Source: Candidatus Bathyarchaeota archaeon BA1 (GTDB lineage Archaea; Thermoproteota; Bathyarchaeia; Bathyarchaeales; Bathyarchaeaceae). Taken from it: 14,594 nucleotides of DNA. The DNA is taken from contig LIHJ01000070.1 in NCBI GenBank assembly GCA_001399805.1, forward strand, positions 1 to 14,594, read 5' to 3'. The stretch's first letter is position 1. The number at the start of each line of letters is the position of its first letter. A program made the position numbers and the translations under genes. Below are positions 6,386 through 11,810 of this stretch, piece after piece. Below the pieces are notes generated by a model. The model searched no databases and was not told the DNA's origin. It worked only from the letters and a program-made list of their open reading frames with translations.

Positions 6386-6401
6386 GTTTAATAAGTTATA
6401 A
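6386..6401 (+). promoter_or_regulatory. TATA element of the ABC ATPase gene
   Basis: TTTAATAAGTTATAAC lies about 30-40 bases before ATG 6430. An archaeal start site 25 bases downstream of TTATAA would give a leader of only a few bases, while an AAGG is present nine bases before the ATG. Confidence 0.45.
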
Positions 6402-6429
6402 CTTGCATCTAAACTTAAGGATTGATTTA

Positions 6430-7473
6430 ATGGAAAATACAGAAGGTCCTCTGCTTGATGTAAAAGATCTTCGTGTAAAATTGTATGACGTAGATAAAGG
6501 TGTGGGATGGCCGGTTGATGGAGTGAATTTTAAAATTAATAAAGGGGAAGTCCTTGGGCTCACCGGGGAGTCTGCATCTGGGAAAACCACCATTGCTTTT
6601 TCAATTTTAAGGTTGATTGGTAATGCCCGTACTGGAACACAAGACCCACAGCCTAGAGTTTCTTCGACAGGAACGCTGACGAGTCAACGAGAAATAACTG
6701 AAGGGAAGATAATCTACAAGGGCCAAGACTTGCTCACGTTACCCGAAGAGGAGATGACGAGGATTAGAGGGAAGGAGATATCCATGATTTTTCAAAACCC
6801 GATTTCAGCAATGAACCCCATGATGACGATCGGTTATCAGGTTGGGGAACCGAAAGAAGTTCATGAAAGGCTTAGGTGGGAAAAAATAAGGGAAATGGTA
6901 TTCGACTATCTTGGAAAGGTTGAGTTAGCTGACGTAAAGCGGAGATACCATCATGACCCATACAAGTTTAGTGTAGGTGAAGGACAAAGGATAATGATCG
7001 CAATGGCTTTAATATGTAATCCTTCCTTGTTAATAGCCGATGAACCCACCAGCTCGCTCGACATGACCATACAAAGGCAAGTTTTAGAACTGATTAAAAA
7101 GCTGAGGGGAGAATTCGACCTTTCAGTTCTTTACATAAGCCATGATCTTGGTGTCATCTTCGAGATGTCGGATCATGTCGCAGTCATGTACGCTGGAAAT
7201 GTAGTAGAATATGGAGCGGCTCGCAGAATTTGGGAAAAACCTAGACACCCTTACACAAAAGGGTTAAAGAACGCATATCCATATTTATACGGTCCCAGAA
7301 AACGTCTTAAAGGGATTCCAGGAAGCCCTCCCACCCCGTTCGACAAGTTCTCTGGCTGTAAGTTTTATCCAAGATGCGATTACGCAAACCCAATCTGTAA
7401 TGAAAAAGAGCCACCAACGATTGAGATCAAGCCTGGACACATAGTGTCTTGCTTACGAGCCTATGAAATTTAA
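6430..7473 (+). CDS. OppD/DppD-type ABC transporter ATP-binding protein
   Basis: A 347-residue ATPase of the oligopeptide/dipeptide importer class. Seen: Walker A GESASGKTT (46-54), Q-loop FQNP (121-124), Walker B LLIADEPTSSLD (200-211), switch H238 in YISHD, and the C-terminal oligopeptide-transporter tail with GSPPTPFDKFSGCKFYPRC and further Cys. Two features are unusual: the signature is FSVGEGQR instead of LSGGxxQR (SapD-like proteins also deviate here), and about 25 extra residues (roughly 66-90, Ser/Thr/Gln-rich) sit between the first helix and EGKIIYKG. No permease, binding protein or OppF partner is adjacent, so it must pair with subunits encoded elsewhere or be a leftover. ATG 6430 is preferred to a TTG at 6370 that lacks support. 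Substrate unknown. Confidence 0.85.
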   Translation: MENTEGPLLDVKDLRVKLYDVDKGVGWPVDGVNFKINKGEVLGLTGESASGKTTIAFSILRLIGNARTGTQDPQPRVSSTGTLTSQREITEGKIIYKGQDLLTLPEEEMTRIRGKEISMIFQNPISAMNPMMTIGYQVGEPKEVHERLRWEKIREMVFDYLGKVELADVKRRYHHDPYKFSVGEGQRIMIAMALICNPSLLIADEPTSSLDMTIQRQVLELIKKLRGEFDLSVLYISHDLGVIFEMSDHVAVMYAGNVVEYGAARRIWEKPRHPYTKGLKNAYPYLYGPRKRLKGIPGSPPTPFDKFSGCKFYPRCDYANPICNEKEPPTIEIKPGHIVSCLRAYEI

Positions 7474-7764
7474 GATTAGATTTAAGTCATATAGGCTTAA
7501 TATTTCCGCTAGAAACTCCGTACGATTCCTTTTAGTCTATCTTTCTCTTCTGATGGCTTCGAACAACTGTTTATCAATACTAGTTTTCAGTATGACGAAT
7601 GAGGCATCTTAACTTCTACATAGCTTACTGGTGGTCTTACAGGTTTAGATGGGGAAACAGTATGCCGCTCTGCTTGTGTTCTATGTGTAAGTCCCTCCAT
7701 TCTTCTAACACCCTCTCATAGACCTGCTTAAATCGAGTTTAGTTTGAACTGTTTACTTTTTTAA
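7474..7764. other. Gap with antisense coding remnants
   Basis: No intact gene. On the minus strand, 7639-7736 reads RFKQVYERVLEEWRDLHIEH... to a TAA, 32 charged codons with no start, and 7487-7600 holds an antitoxin-like remnant listed separately. The remainder is A/T-rich. No terminator is clear after the ABC gene. Confidence 0.35.
7487..7600 (-). pseudogene. Ribbon-helix-helix antitoxin-like remnant
   Basis: The minus strand reads FVILKTSIDKQLFEAIRRER, then a TAG (7537-7539), then TKRNRTEFLAEILSLYD in the same frame. Strand - helix - RNRTEFLAE helix is the ordinary RHH antitoxin pattern, with the TAG probably replacing a CAG. A nearby ATG with MPHSS lies in another frame directly upstream, as expected if a few bases were lost. 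The piece is short, so the match is suggestive only. Confidence 0.35.
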
Positions 7765-7776
7765 TTTTCGCGAAAA
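7765..7776. promoter_or_regulatory. Palindrome TTTTCGCGAAAA upstream of the hydrolase-pyrE operon
   Basis: A perfect 12-base palindrome, 11 bases upstream of the TATA-like CTTTAAAGTATAAA. A symmetrical site directly next to box A is where archaeal dimeric regulators often bind, to activate or repress. The regulator is unknown. Confidence 0.4.
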
Positions 7777-7785
7777 GCACAAGCT

Positions 7786-7821
7786 CTTTAAAGTATAAAG
7801 ATATAACTCTATTTGGGTGAG
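7786..7821 (+). promoter_or_regulatory. TATA box and Shine-Dalgarno of the hydrolase-pyrE operon
   Basis: CTTTAAAGTATAAA (about 7786-7799) is a good box A. GGGTGAG (7815-7821), five bases before ATG 7827, is a strong archaeal Shine-Dalgarno and fixes the start of the hydrolase gene. Confidence 0.55.
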
Positions 7822-7826
7822 TTTAA

Positions 7827-8507
7827 ATGTCGTTGGAAAGCCTGATCCTGAAAAAGGGTGAGGTGTCTTTTCTTTGGTTCAACAGCTACTCGGGAGTTGC
7901 GATAAAGACCCCTAGCAAAACGTTGGTTGTAGACCCTGTGGATGTGGACCCCAACTTCAAAACCGTGGACACGATTCTCATCACTCATGATCATTATGAC
8001 CATCTCGACGAGTCGATCGTTAGGGACATCCATAAACGAACCCAATGCCTCGTGATCGCTGACACCACGTCGGCGCGGAGGCTGAGAGGCGTGGTGGCTT
8101 CTGACAAACTATGGGAGGCTCGAGTTGGCTCGGAGTTCAAAATAGACAATGTCTTCGTTAGGGCAGAAGGTTGCAAGCATCCTGCAGCCACCCCAGTAAC
8201 CTTCCATATCACAAGCGAGGACGGCATCAAAATCTACCACACCGCGGACAGTCTTCCCTTTCCTGAAATGAAACGCATTGGTGAACGATCTCCCCCAGAC
8301 ATCGTCTTTTCCACGGTTGGAGCTCCAGCTCCAGGTGCTTCGCCCAGAACTGGAGCTGAAATCGTTAAGATGGTCCAACCGAAGGTGGCTATTCCATATC
8401 ATGCACCTGTGGCAGATGCCACAAGATTTGCTGAGATTCTTTCTAGAGAGACTCCAAAGGTTCGATGCATGGTCATTGAGCGTGGCAAGCCGTATAAATA
8501 TCCTTGA
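7827..8507 (+). CDS. Metallo-beta-lactamase-fold metal-dependent hydrolase (UPF0173-like)
   Basis: A 226-residue protein of the metallo-beta-lactamase fold. The two-metal site motif is HDHYDH (54-59), preceded by the strand DTILIT. Later candidate ligands are H116 in GCKHPAA, the YHTADS segment (His/Asp) and H190 in PYHAP. The short length and motif order fit the UPF0173/YtkL-like class of uncharacterised hydrolases; the substrate is unknown. It is first in a plus-strand cluster: pyrE begins 38 bases after its stop, suggesting co-transcription. The start is set by GGGTGAG at five bases. The link to pyrimidine metabolism is inferred from position only. Confidence 0.85.
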   Translation: MSLESLILKKGEVSFLWFNSYSGVAIKTPSKTLVVDPVDVDPNFKTVDTILITHDHYDHLDESIVRDIHKRTQCLVIADTTSARRLRGVVASDKLWEARVGSEFKIDNVFVRAEGCKHPAATPVTFHITSEDGIKIYHTADSLPFPEMKRIGERSPPDIVFSTVGAPAPGASPRTGAEIVKMVQPKVAIPYHAPVADATRFAEILSRETPKVRCMVIERGKPYKYP

Positions 8508-8545
8508 GGGGATGTGTATTGGCGTCAGAGAAAGGAAAAGAGGTG

Positions 8546-9148
8546 ATGAAGACCGAGCTATGCCGAATTCTAAATAAAATCAATGCCTTAAAATTTGGAA
8601 CGTTCAAGCTTACCAGTGGAAGGGTAAGCCCGTATTACATTGACCTTAGAATTGTTCCTAGTTTTCCCGACGCATTTCAGAGGGTCTGCGACTTCTACGT
8701 GAACCTCATACGAGGAGATATTGGAACTGAAAACTTTGACAGGGCTGCTGGAGTCCCAACCGCCGGCATGCCCTTCGCATCCCTTGTTGCGTACCATCTC
8801 AAGAAGCCCCTCCTCTACATTCGCCCACGAGTGCGACTGCATGGGCGGGAGCGCCGAGTGGAAGGCATAATCATGCCAGGCGACCGAGTCTTGTTGATAG
8901 ACGACCTCATAACGACTGGACGATCTTTAAGAAGGGCCACGGCAGCGATCAGAGCCGAAGGTGGCGTGGTGACAGACACTGTTGTTTTACTGGATCGAGA
9001 GGAGGGCGGGGAAGAAAATCTGGCGAAGGACAACGTTGCGCTGCATTATCTGCTGAGAGCCAGCGAGGCCGCAGAAAAACTCTATGAGATGGGCGCCATC
9101 ACGGAAGATCAACTGAAAACGGTCATAAAACAAGTAAGAAAGAAATAG
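8546..9148 (+). CDS. pyrE: Orotate phosphoribosyltransferase
   Basis: A 200-residue type I phosphoribosyltransferase. FGTFKLTSGRVSPYYIDLR (17-35) is the OPRT N-terminal signature and VLLIDDLITTGRS (115-127) is the PRPP-binding loop. OPRT joins orotate to PRPP, giving OMP in de novo UMP synthesis. Oddity: the flexible catalytic loop reads RPRVRLHG (93-100), where well-studied bacterial enzymes have RKEAKDHG. Two lysines, including the catalytic one, are thus Pro and Arg. It may still be PyrE or a PyrE-like paralogue. ATG 8546 is chosen because the family starts about 16 residues before FGTF; in-frame TTG (8504, 8519) and GTG (8543) starts would add an unconserved tail, though GGGGATG upstream of 8519 is a fair ribosome site. 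Confidence 0.85.
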   Translation: MKTELCRILNKINALKFGTFKLTSGRVSPYYIDLRIVPSFPDAFQRVCDFYVNLIRGDIGTENFDRAAGVPTAGMPFASLVAYHLKKPLLYIRPRVRLHGRERRVEGIIMPGDRVLLIDDLITTGRSLRRATAAIRAEGGVVTDTVVLLDREEGGEENLAKDNVALHYLLRASEAAEKLYEMGAITEDQLKTVIKQVRKK

Positions 9149-9168
9149 ATACGTTCGCTGGTGAAAGG

Positions 9169-9579
9169 ATGAGTTGGCTGACCCTTTCCCTAGTTGCGAT
9201 GGTTTGCTGGGGTTTCTGGGCCTTGCTTATAAAAGTGGCATTTAATCACTTCAATTGGTATCAAGTGTACATAATCACAAGCATCGTGCCCATTTCAACG
9301 TCCCTTTTGTTATACCTCTATTTCAAGCCAATCATTGATACTCGGTCTCCAGGTTTCTTCTACGCAATTTTTGCAGGCGTATTAGGTTCAATCGCGGTAG
9401 TGGCTTTCTACACGGCGCTAGCGGAGGGGAATGTATCCATCATAGTACCTCTAACCGCGGTTTACCCAGCTATCACCACTATCCTCTCATATCTGCTTCT
9501 ACACGAAAGAACAACTTTACTTCAGAGCCTGGGCGTCGTGCTCGCAATAATAGCAATTATACTAATTTCAATCGAGTAA
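9169..9579 (+). CDS. Half-size EamA/DMT-family membrane transporter
   Basis: A 136-residue, very hydrophobic protein with about five predicted membrane segments: roughly 3-21, 33-52, 63-82, 88-110 and 116-135. It is one EamA unit: the N-terminal LVAMVCWGFWALLIKVA, the ALAEGNVSIIVPLTAVYPAI segment and the ending LLHERTTLLQSLGVVLAI are family hallmarks. Full-length members have two such units, so this would work as a dimer, like small multidrug-resistance proteins. It lies 20 bases after pyrE with GGTGA five bases from its ATG, so it is probably the third gene of that operon. It may export a metabolite, but the substrate cannot be predicted. Confidence 0.82.
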   Translation: MSWLTLSLVAMVCWGFWALLIKVAFNHFNWYQVYIITSIVPISTSLLLYLYFKPIIDTRSPGFFYAIFAGVLGSIAVVAFYTALAEGNVSIIVPLTAVYPAITTILSYLLLHERTTLLQSLGVVLAIIAIILISIE

Positions 9580-9660
9580 GGCGTTGCGATTTAAAGGAAA
9601 GCTCCAATTTTCGCTTGAAGAGAACAAGCTGAGCTCTCCGAATCGGCAACAAATGAGGAG

Positions 9661-9716
9661 ATGGGCATAAAGCTCGCTCTAAACGTTGGAAGCTCCCGTC
9701 TTTAGGCGTGAGATGC
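9661..9716 (+). mobile_element. Fossil IS605-type (TnpB) right end
   Basis: A frame reading MGIKLALNVGSSRL-stop (TAG 9703-9705) leads into a hairpin: CTCCCGTC (9693-9700), loop TTTA, GGCGTGAG (9705-9712), with one mismatch and one wobble, followed by ATGCTCAC. ALNVGS-x-RL at the stop codon, overlapping a CTCCCGCC-TTTA-GGCGGGAG-like stem, is what I recall for the 3' end of archaeal TnpB genes and their right-end/omega-RNA sequence. The rest of the gene is absent. The same hairpin sits between the converging EamA and TBP genes and could now act as a terminator. Confidence 0.4.
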
Positions 9717-10277
9717 TCACTCGTAGTATATCAGTCCCTCGTCTTCGAGCCTTTGATGGAGCTTTTCAACCGCTTGGTAGACGTCTTCTTCCTTTTTAGC
9801 GCCGGTGCAGACCAGCTTCCCGCTGGCGAAGAGGAGGACCACCACCTTTGGCTCGTCCATCCGATAGATGAGGCCCGGGAATTGTTCAGGTTCGTACATG
9901 GTTCTCCCGAGCGCATAGGCAGATTTTTCCAGGTCGATCGTTCCGCCCAGGCTGGCGGAAGCCACGATGTTTTGTATCTTTAGCTCGGGTTTGCCGATGA
10001 CGATTATGCCGCTCTTCTCCATTTCCTTGATGACCCTTATGACTGCTCTTCTTGCCTCCTTCTCTGATTTGGCGCCGGTGCAGACCATCTTGCCGGAGTT
10101 AAAGATGAGGGTGGCGGTCTTCGGCCTTTTTAATCGGAAGACTAGTCCGGGAAATTGTTCTGGGCGATACTCAACGCCGGGGTAACCCTTCACCACCGCG
10201 TAGAGGTCAATCCTCTGTTTCAATGTGGCGGATGCAACCACGTTCTCAATACTAACGGAAGCCTTAACCCTTGGCAA
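9717..10277 (-). CDS. tbp: TATA-box-binding protein (TBP)
   Basis: A 186-residue archaeal TBP. The two direct repeats of the saddle are plain: IENVVASATL...EQFPGLVFRL...LIFNSGKMVCTGAK (10-70) and IQNIVASASL...EQFPGLIYRM...LLFASGKLVCTGAK (101-161). TBP binds box A and, with TFB, recruits RNA polymerase. The start is a TTG (10277), backed by GGGGTG five bases upstream, immediately after the stop of the signal peptidase gene; there is no suitable ATG. The 11-base gap implies co-transcription and probably coupled translation with the signal peptidase. Length and motifs are normal. Confidence 0.95.
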   Translation of the reverse strand: MPRVKASVSIENVVASATLKQRIDLYAVVKGYPGVEYRPEQFPGLVFRLKRPKTATLIFNSGKMVCTGAKSEKEARRAVIRVIKEMEKSGIIVIGKPELKIQNIVASASLGGTIDLEKSAYALGRTMYEPEQFPGLIYRMDEPKVVVLLFASGKLVCTGAKKEEDVYQAVEKLHQRLEDEGLIYYE

Positions 10278-10288
10278 CCTAACACCCC

Positions 10289-10888
10289 TTAAACATGAAG
10301 TTGATAGTGCGAGGGGTTCTTATAAAGGCTCGGTTCCTTATCCTTAACCACCTTCCTAAGCATGGGAATGTAGTCCATAAAAAGAAGGAGCAACATCAAC
10401 AGGATGATCACTGCTATTCCTAAAGTGGTTCCTAAGAAAATCTTGATATACCCAAGTAAGGGGATACGCCCCACAACCCTCCCAATCACATCATACTCTG
10501 GGACATTCCAAGGGTCTTCAACAAGATTATGGTCCCCTTTTGTTCTAAAAAACCACCACCCGTCAATGTAAATTTTACCTATTGCCCTATGCACAATAAA
10601 CTCGTCTCGATTAGTTGGCTTGCGGAATACAATGATATCTCCAGCTCGAGGCACAGCGTTGATTTCATCAGCGTTTGCCACCCCTTGAACCACAAGAAGA
10701 TCGCCAACATTCAGAGCTGGAACCATACTTTCAGACATCACCGCATGTATGGGGAACTCCGTTCTCAAAGCAGCCCTTAAACCAAGCCAGAAAACAGCCA
10801 CACCGATTATGGTGACACTCAATACGATGGCGGTCTTCATGAACTCGCTCTTGAGTAACTTTGACCTCACCCACTTCACCTGCTTCAT
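10289..10888 (-). CDS. Signal peptidase I (archaeal/ER Sec11 type)
   Basis: A 199-residue membrane protease that removes signal peptides from exported proteins. One membrane span (about 18-38) is followed by box B SESMVPAL with nucleophile S54. GDLLVVQGV and GDIIVFRKP follow, then H100 in FIVHRAIG, which replaces the bacterial lysine as in archaeal and ER enzymes. D119 is in GDHN, and a second span lies at about 149-171. A short basic tail ends the protein. ATG 10888 lacks a strong ribosome site; an internal ATG at residue 17 would leave the span intact. It is first in a two-gene unit with TBP on the minus strand. Catalytic residues all appear present. Confidence 0.9.
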   Translation of the reverse strand: MKQVKWVRSKLLKSEFMKTAIVLSVTIIGVAVFWLGLRAALRTEFPIHAVMSESMVPALNVGDLLVVQGVANADEINAVPRAGDIIVFRKPTNRDEFIVHRAIGKIYIDGWWFFRTKGDHNLVEDPWNVPEYDVIGRVVGRIPLLGYIKIFLGTTLGIAVIILLMLLLLFMDYIPMLRKVVKDKEPSLYKNPSHYQLHV

Positions 10889-10954
10889 TCTGCCACTACA
10901 CGCAACAAAACTTCGGGAGGCCTTCTTTATTGCATATTAAAATTTAGCACCCAC

Positions 10955-10966
10955 ATATAAAAAGGA
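10955..10966 (-). promoter_or_regulatory. Candidate TATA box of the signal peptidase-TBP unit
   Basis: On the minus strand CTTTTTATATG lies about 70 bases before ATG 10888. A second A/T-rich element, AATTTTAATATGC (about 10931-10943), is nearer. Either could serve as box A for the signal peptidase-TBP transcript. Confidence 0.35.
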
Positions 10967-11024
10967 GGGGGAATACAGAGCACCCTTGTATGCCCAAGCT
11001 GGATCTTCAGCCTTATCCGCATGC

Positions 11025-11240
11025 CTAAATTTCTACACCCTCAGCTCCCATCTTTGCCTTACCAACCATCCCCTTGAAGCTCTTCCCATATGAGGGGCAC
11101 CTGAACATCCCAAAGATGGTGACGGTTATCCGCGTGTTCTTGTCGGGGAACGGGGCGATGAGCTCCCATGTCTTGTAGGGATCCTTCACCACCTCCCCGC
11201 AAGAGGGGCAGAGGTTTTGTTTTATAGATCTCTTGGGCAT
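11025..11240 (-). CDS. Small zinc-ribbon protein, second paralogue (Cys replaced)
   Basis: A 71-residue protein sharing the layout of its upstream neighbour: CPSCG (11-15), K-T-W, PDKNTRITVTIFGMF, CPSYG (48-52), then FKG and a basic end. The fourth expected zinc ligand is Tyr (TAT; Cys would be TGT, one base away), so zinc binding is probably weakened or uses another residue. The middle beta-rich, basic region recalls small archaeal chromatin or nucleic-acid-binding proteins such as Cren7, but I cannot assign it. It starts 27 bases after the first paralogue with GGCGAG upstream, so the two are probably co-transcribed. Confidence 0.7.
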   Translation of the reverse strand: MPKRSIKQNLCPSCGEVVKDPYKTWELIAPFPDKNTRITVTIFGMFRCPSYGKSFKGMVGKAKMGAEGVEI

Positions 11241-11267
11241 TTTGCTCGCCTAGCGTGCGTCAGCGCC

Positions 11268-11435
11268 CTAGATCTTCTTCTTACTCAAGACAGCCCTGAA
11301 GGGCCCGCATTTTGGGCAGGCGAAGATGCCTATCTCCAGATGCACTCGCTTACCTGTTTTATCAGGACGGCCAGCCATTGTCCATCGTTTCTTTACGGCA
11401 GCAACTTCTGTTCCGCATTTCGGACACTTAGCCAT
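11268..11435 (-). CDS. Small zinc-ribbon protein, first paralogue
   Basis: A 55-residue protein beginning MAKCPKCGTEV. Two CPKCG knuckles flank a conserved core KRWTMAGRPDKTGKR...LEIGIFA, and the protein ends FRAVLSKKKI. The four cysteines should bind one zinc ion. I recall similar short proteins in archaeal genomes without an established function; a nucleic-acid-binding or chromatin role is a guess from small size and basic charge. The start is ATG 11435, because GGAGG lies seven bases upstream; the longer frame from ATG 11462 would run through that ribosome site. It leads a two-gene minus-strand unit with its paralogue. Confidence 0.75.
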   Translation of the reverse strand: MAKCPKCGTEVAAVKKRWTMAGRPDKTGKRVHLEIGIFACPKCGPFRAVLSKKKI

Positions 11436-11462
11436 ACGATTTCCTCCATGATCGGTTATCAT

Positions 11463-11810
11463 GTTTAAATGCTATTGGAATAAAAGATTTTCTAACACTT
11501 TCCATAGAAAATGTTGGGGAAACATGTAAATTTAAACAGCCCCACGCTAATAACATGGCCCTATAGAGGCAATACGCCTATGCTAACCTTGAAAGAACAA
11601 GCGCATGAGATCTACTACATGCAGGCTTGTTAAAGTGGGATATGTCACGCCGGTCCACGCACAGGTTGAAGACCGCATTAAAGAATATGATAGCCCACTG
11701 GGAGAAGTCATGGAAAAAGGGCAACAGGACTTTATTCATAAGGCTTCCTCTATTAAGACCACAAAATGCTTTTAGAGTGCCTTTAACTTTATTTTAGGGT
11801 GGTTAGCGCA
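11463..11810. other. Divergent spacer before the helicase gene
   Basis: An A/T-rich region between the minus-strand zinc-ribbon pair and the plus-strand helicase. TTTAAA elements near 11465 (minus) and 11528-11536 (plus) could be box A sites. CTTTAACTTTATTTT (about 11781-11795) just before the helicase ATG would give a leaderless or very short-leader transcript. The middle contains short coding-like frames, listed separately. Confidence 0.4.
11580..11768 (+). pseudogene. Possible broken small ORF
   Basis: ATG 11580 gives MLTLKEQAHEIYYMQAC then TAA. One frame over, from GTG 11635, VGYVTPVHAQVEDRIKEYDS... continues for about 45 codons to a TAG near the right end. Together they read like one small, charged protein split by a frameshift. 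No family is recognised and no ribosome site is clear; it may be chance. Confidence 0.22.
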
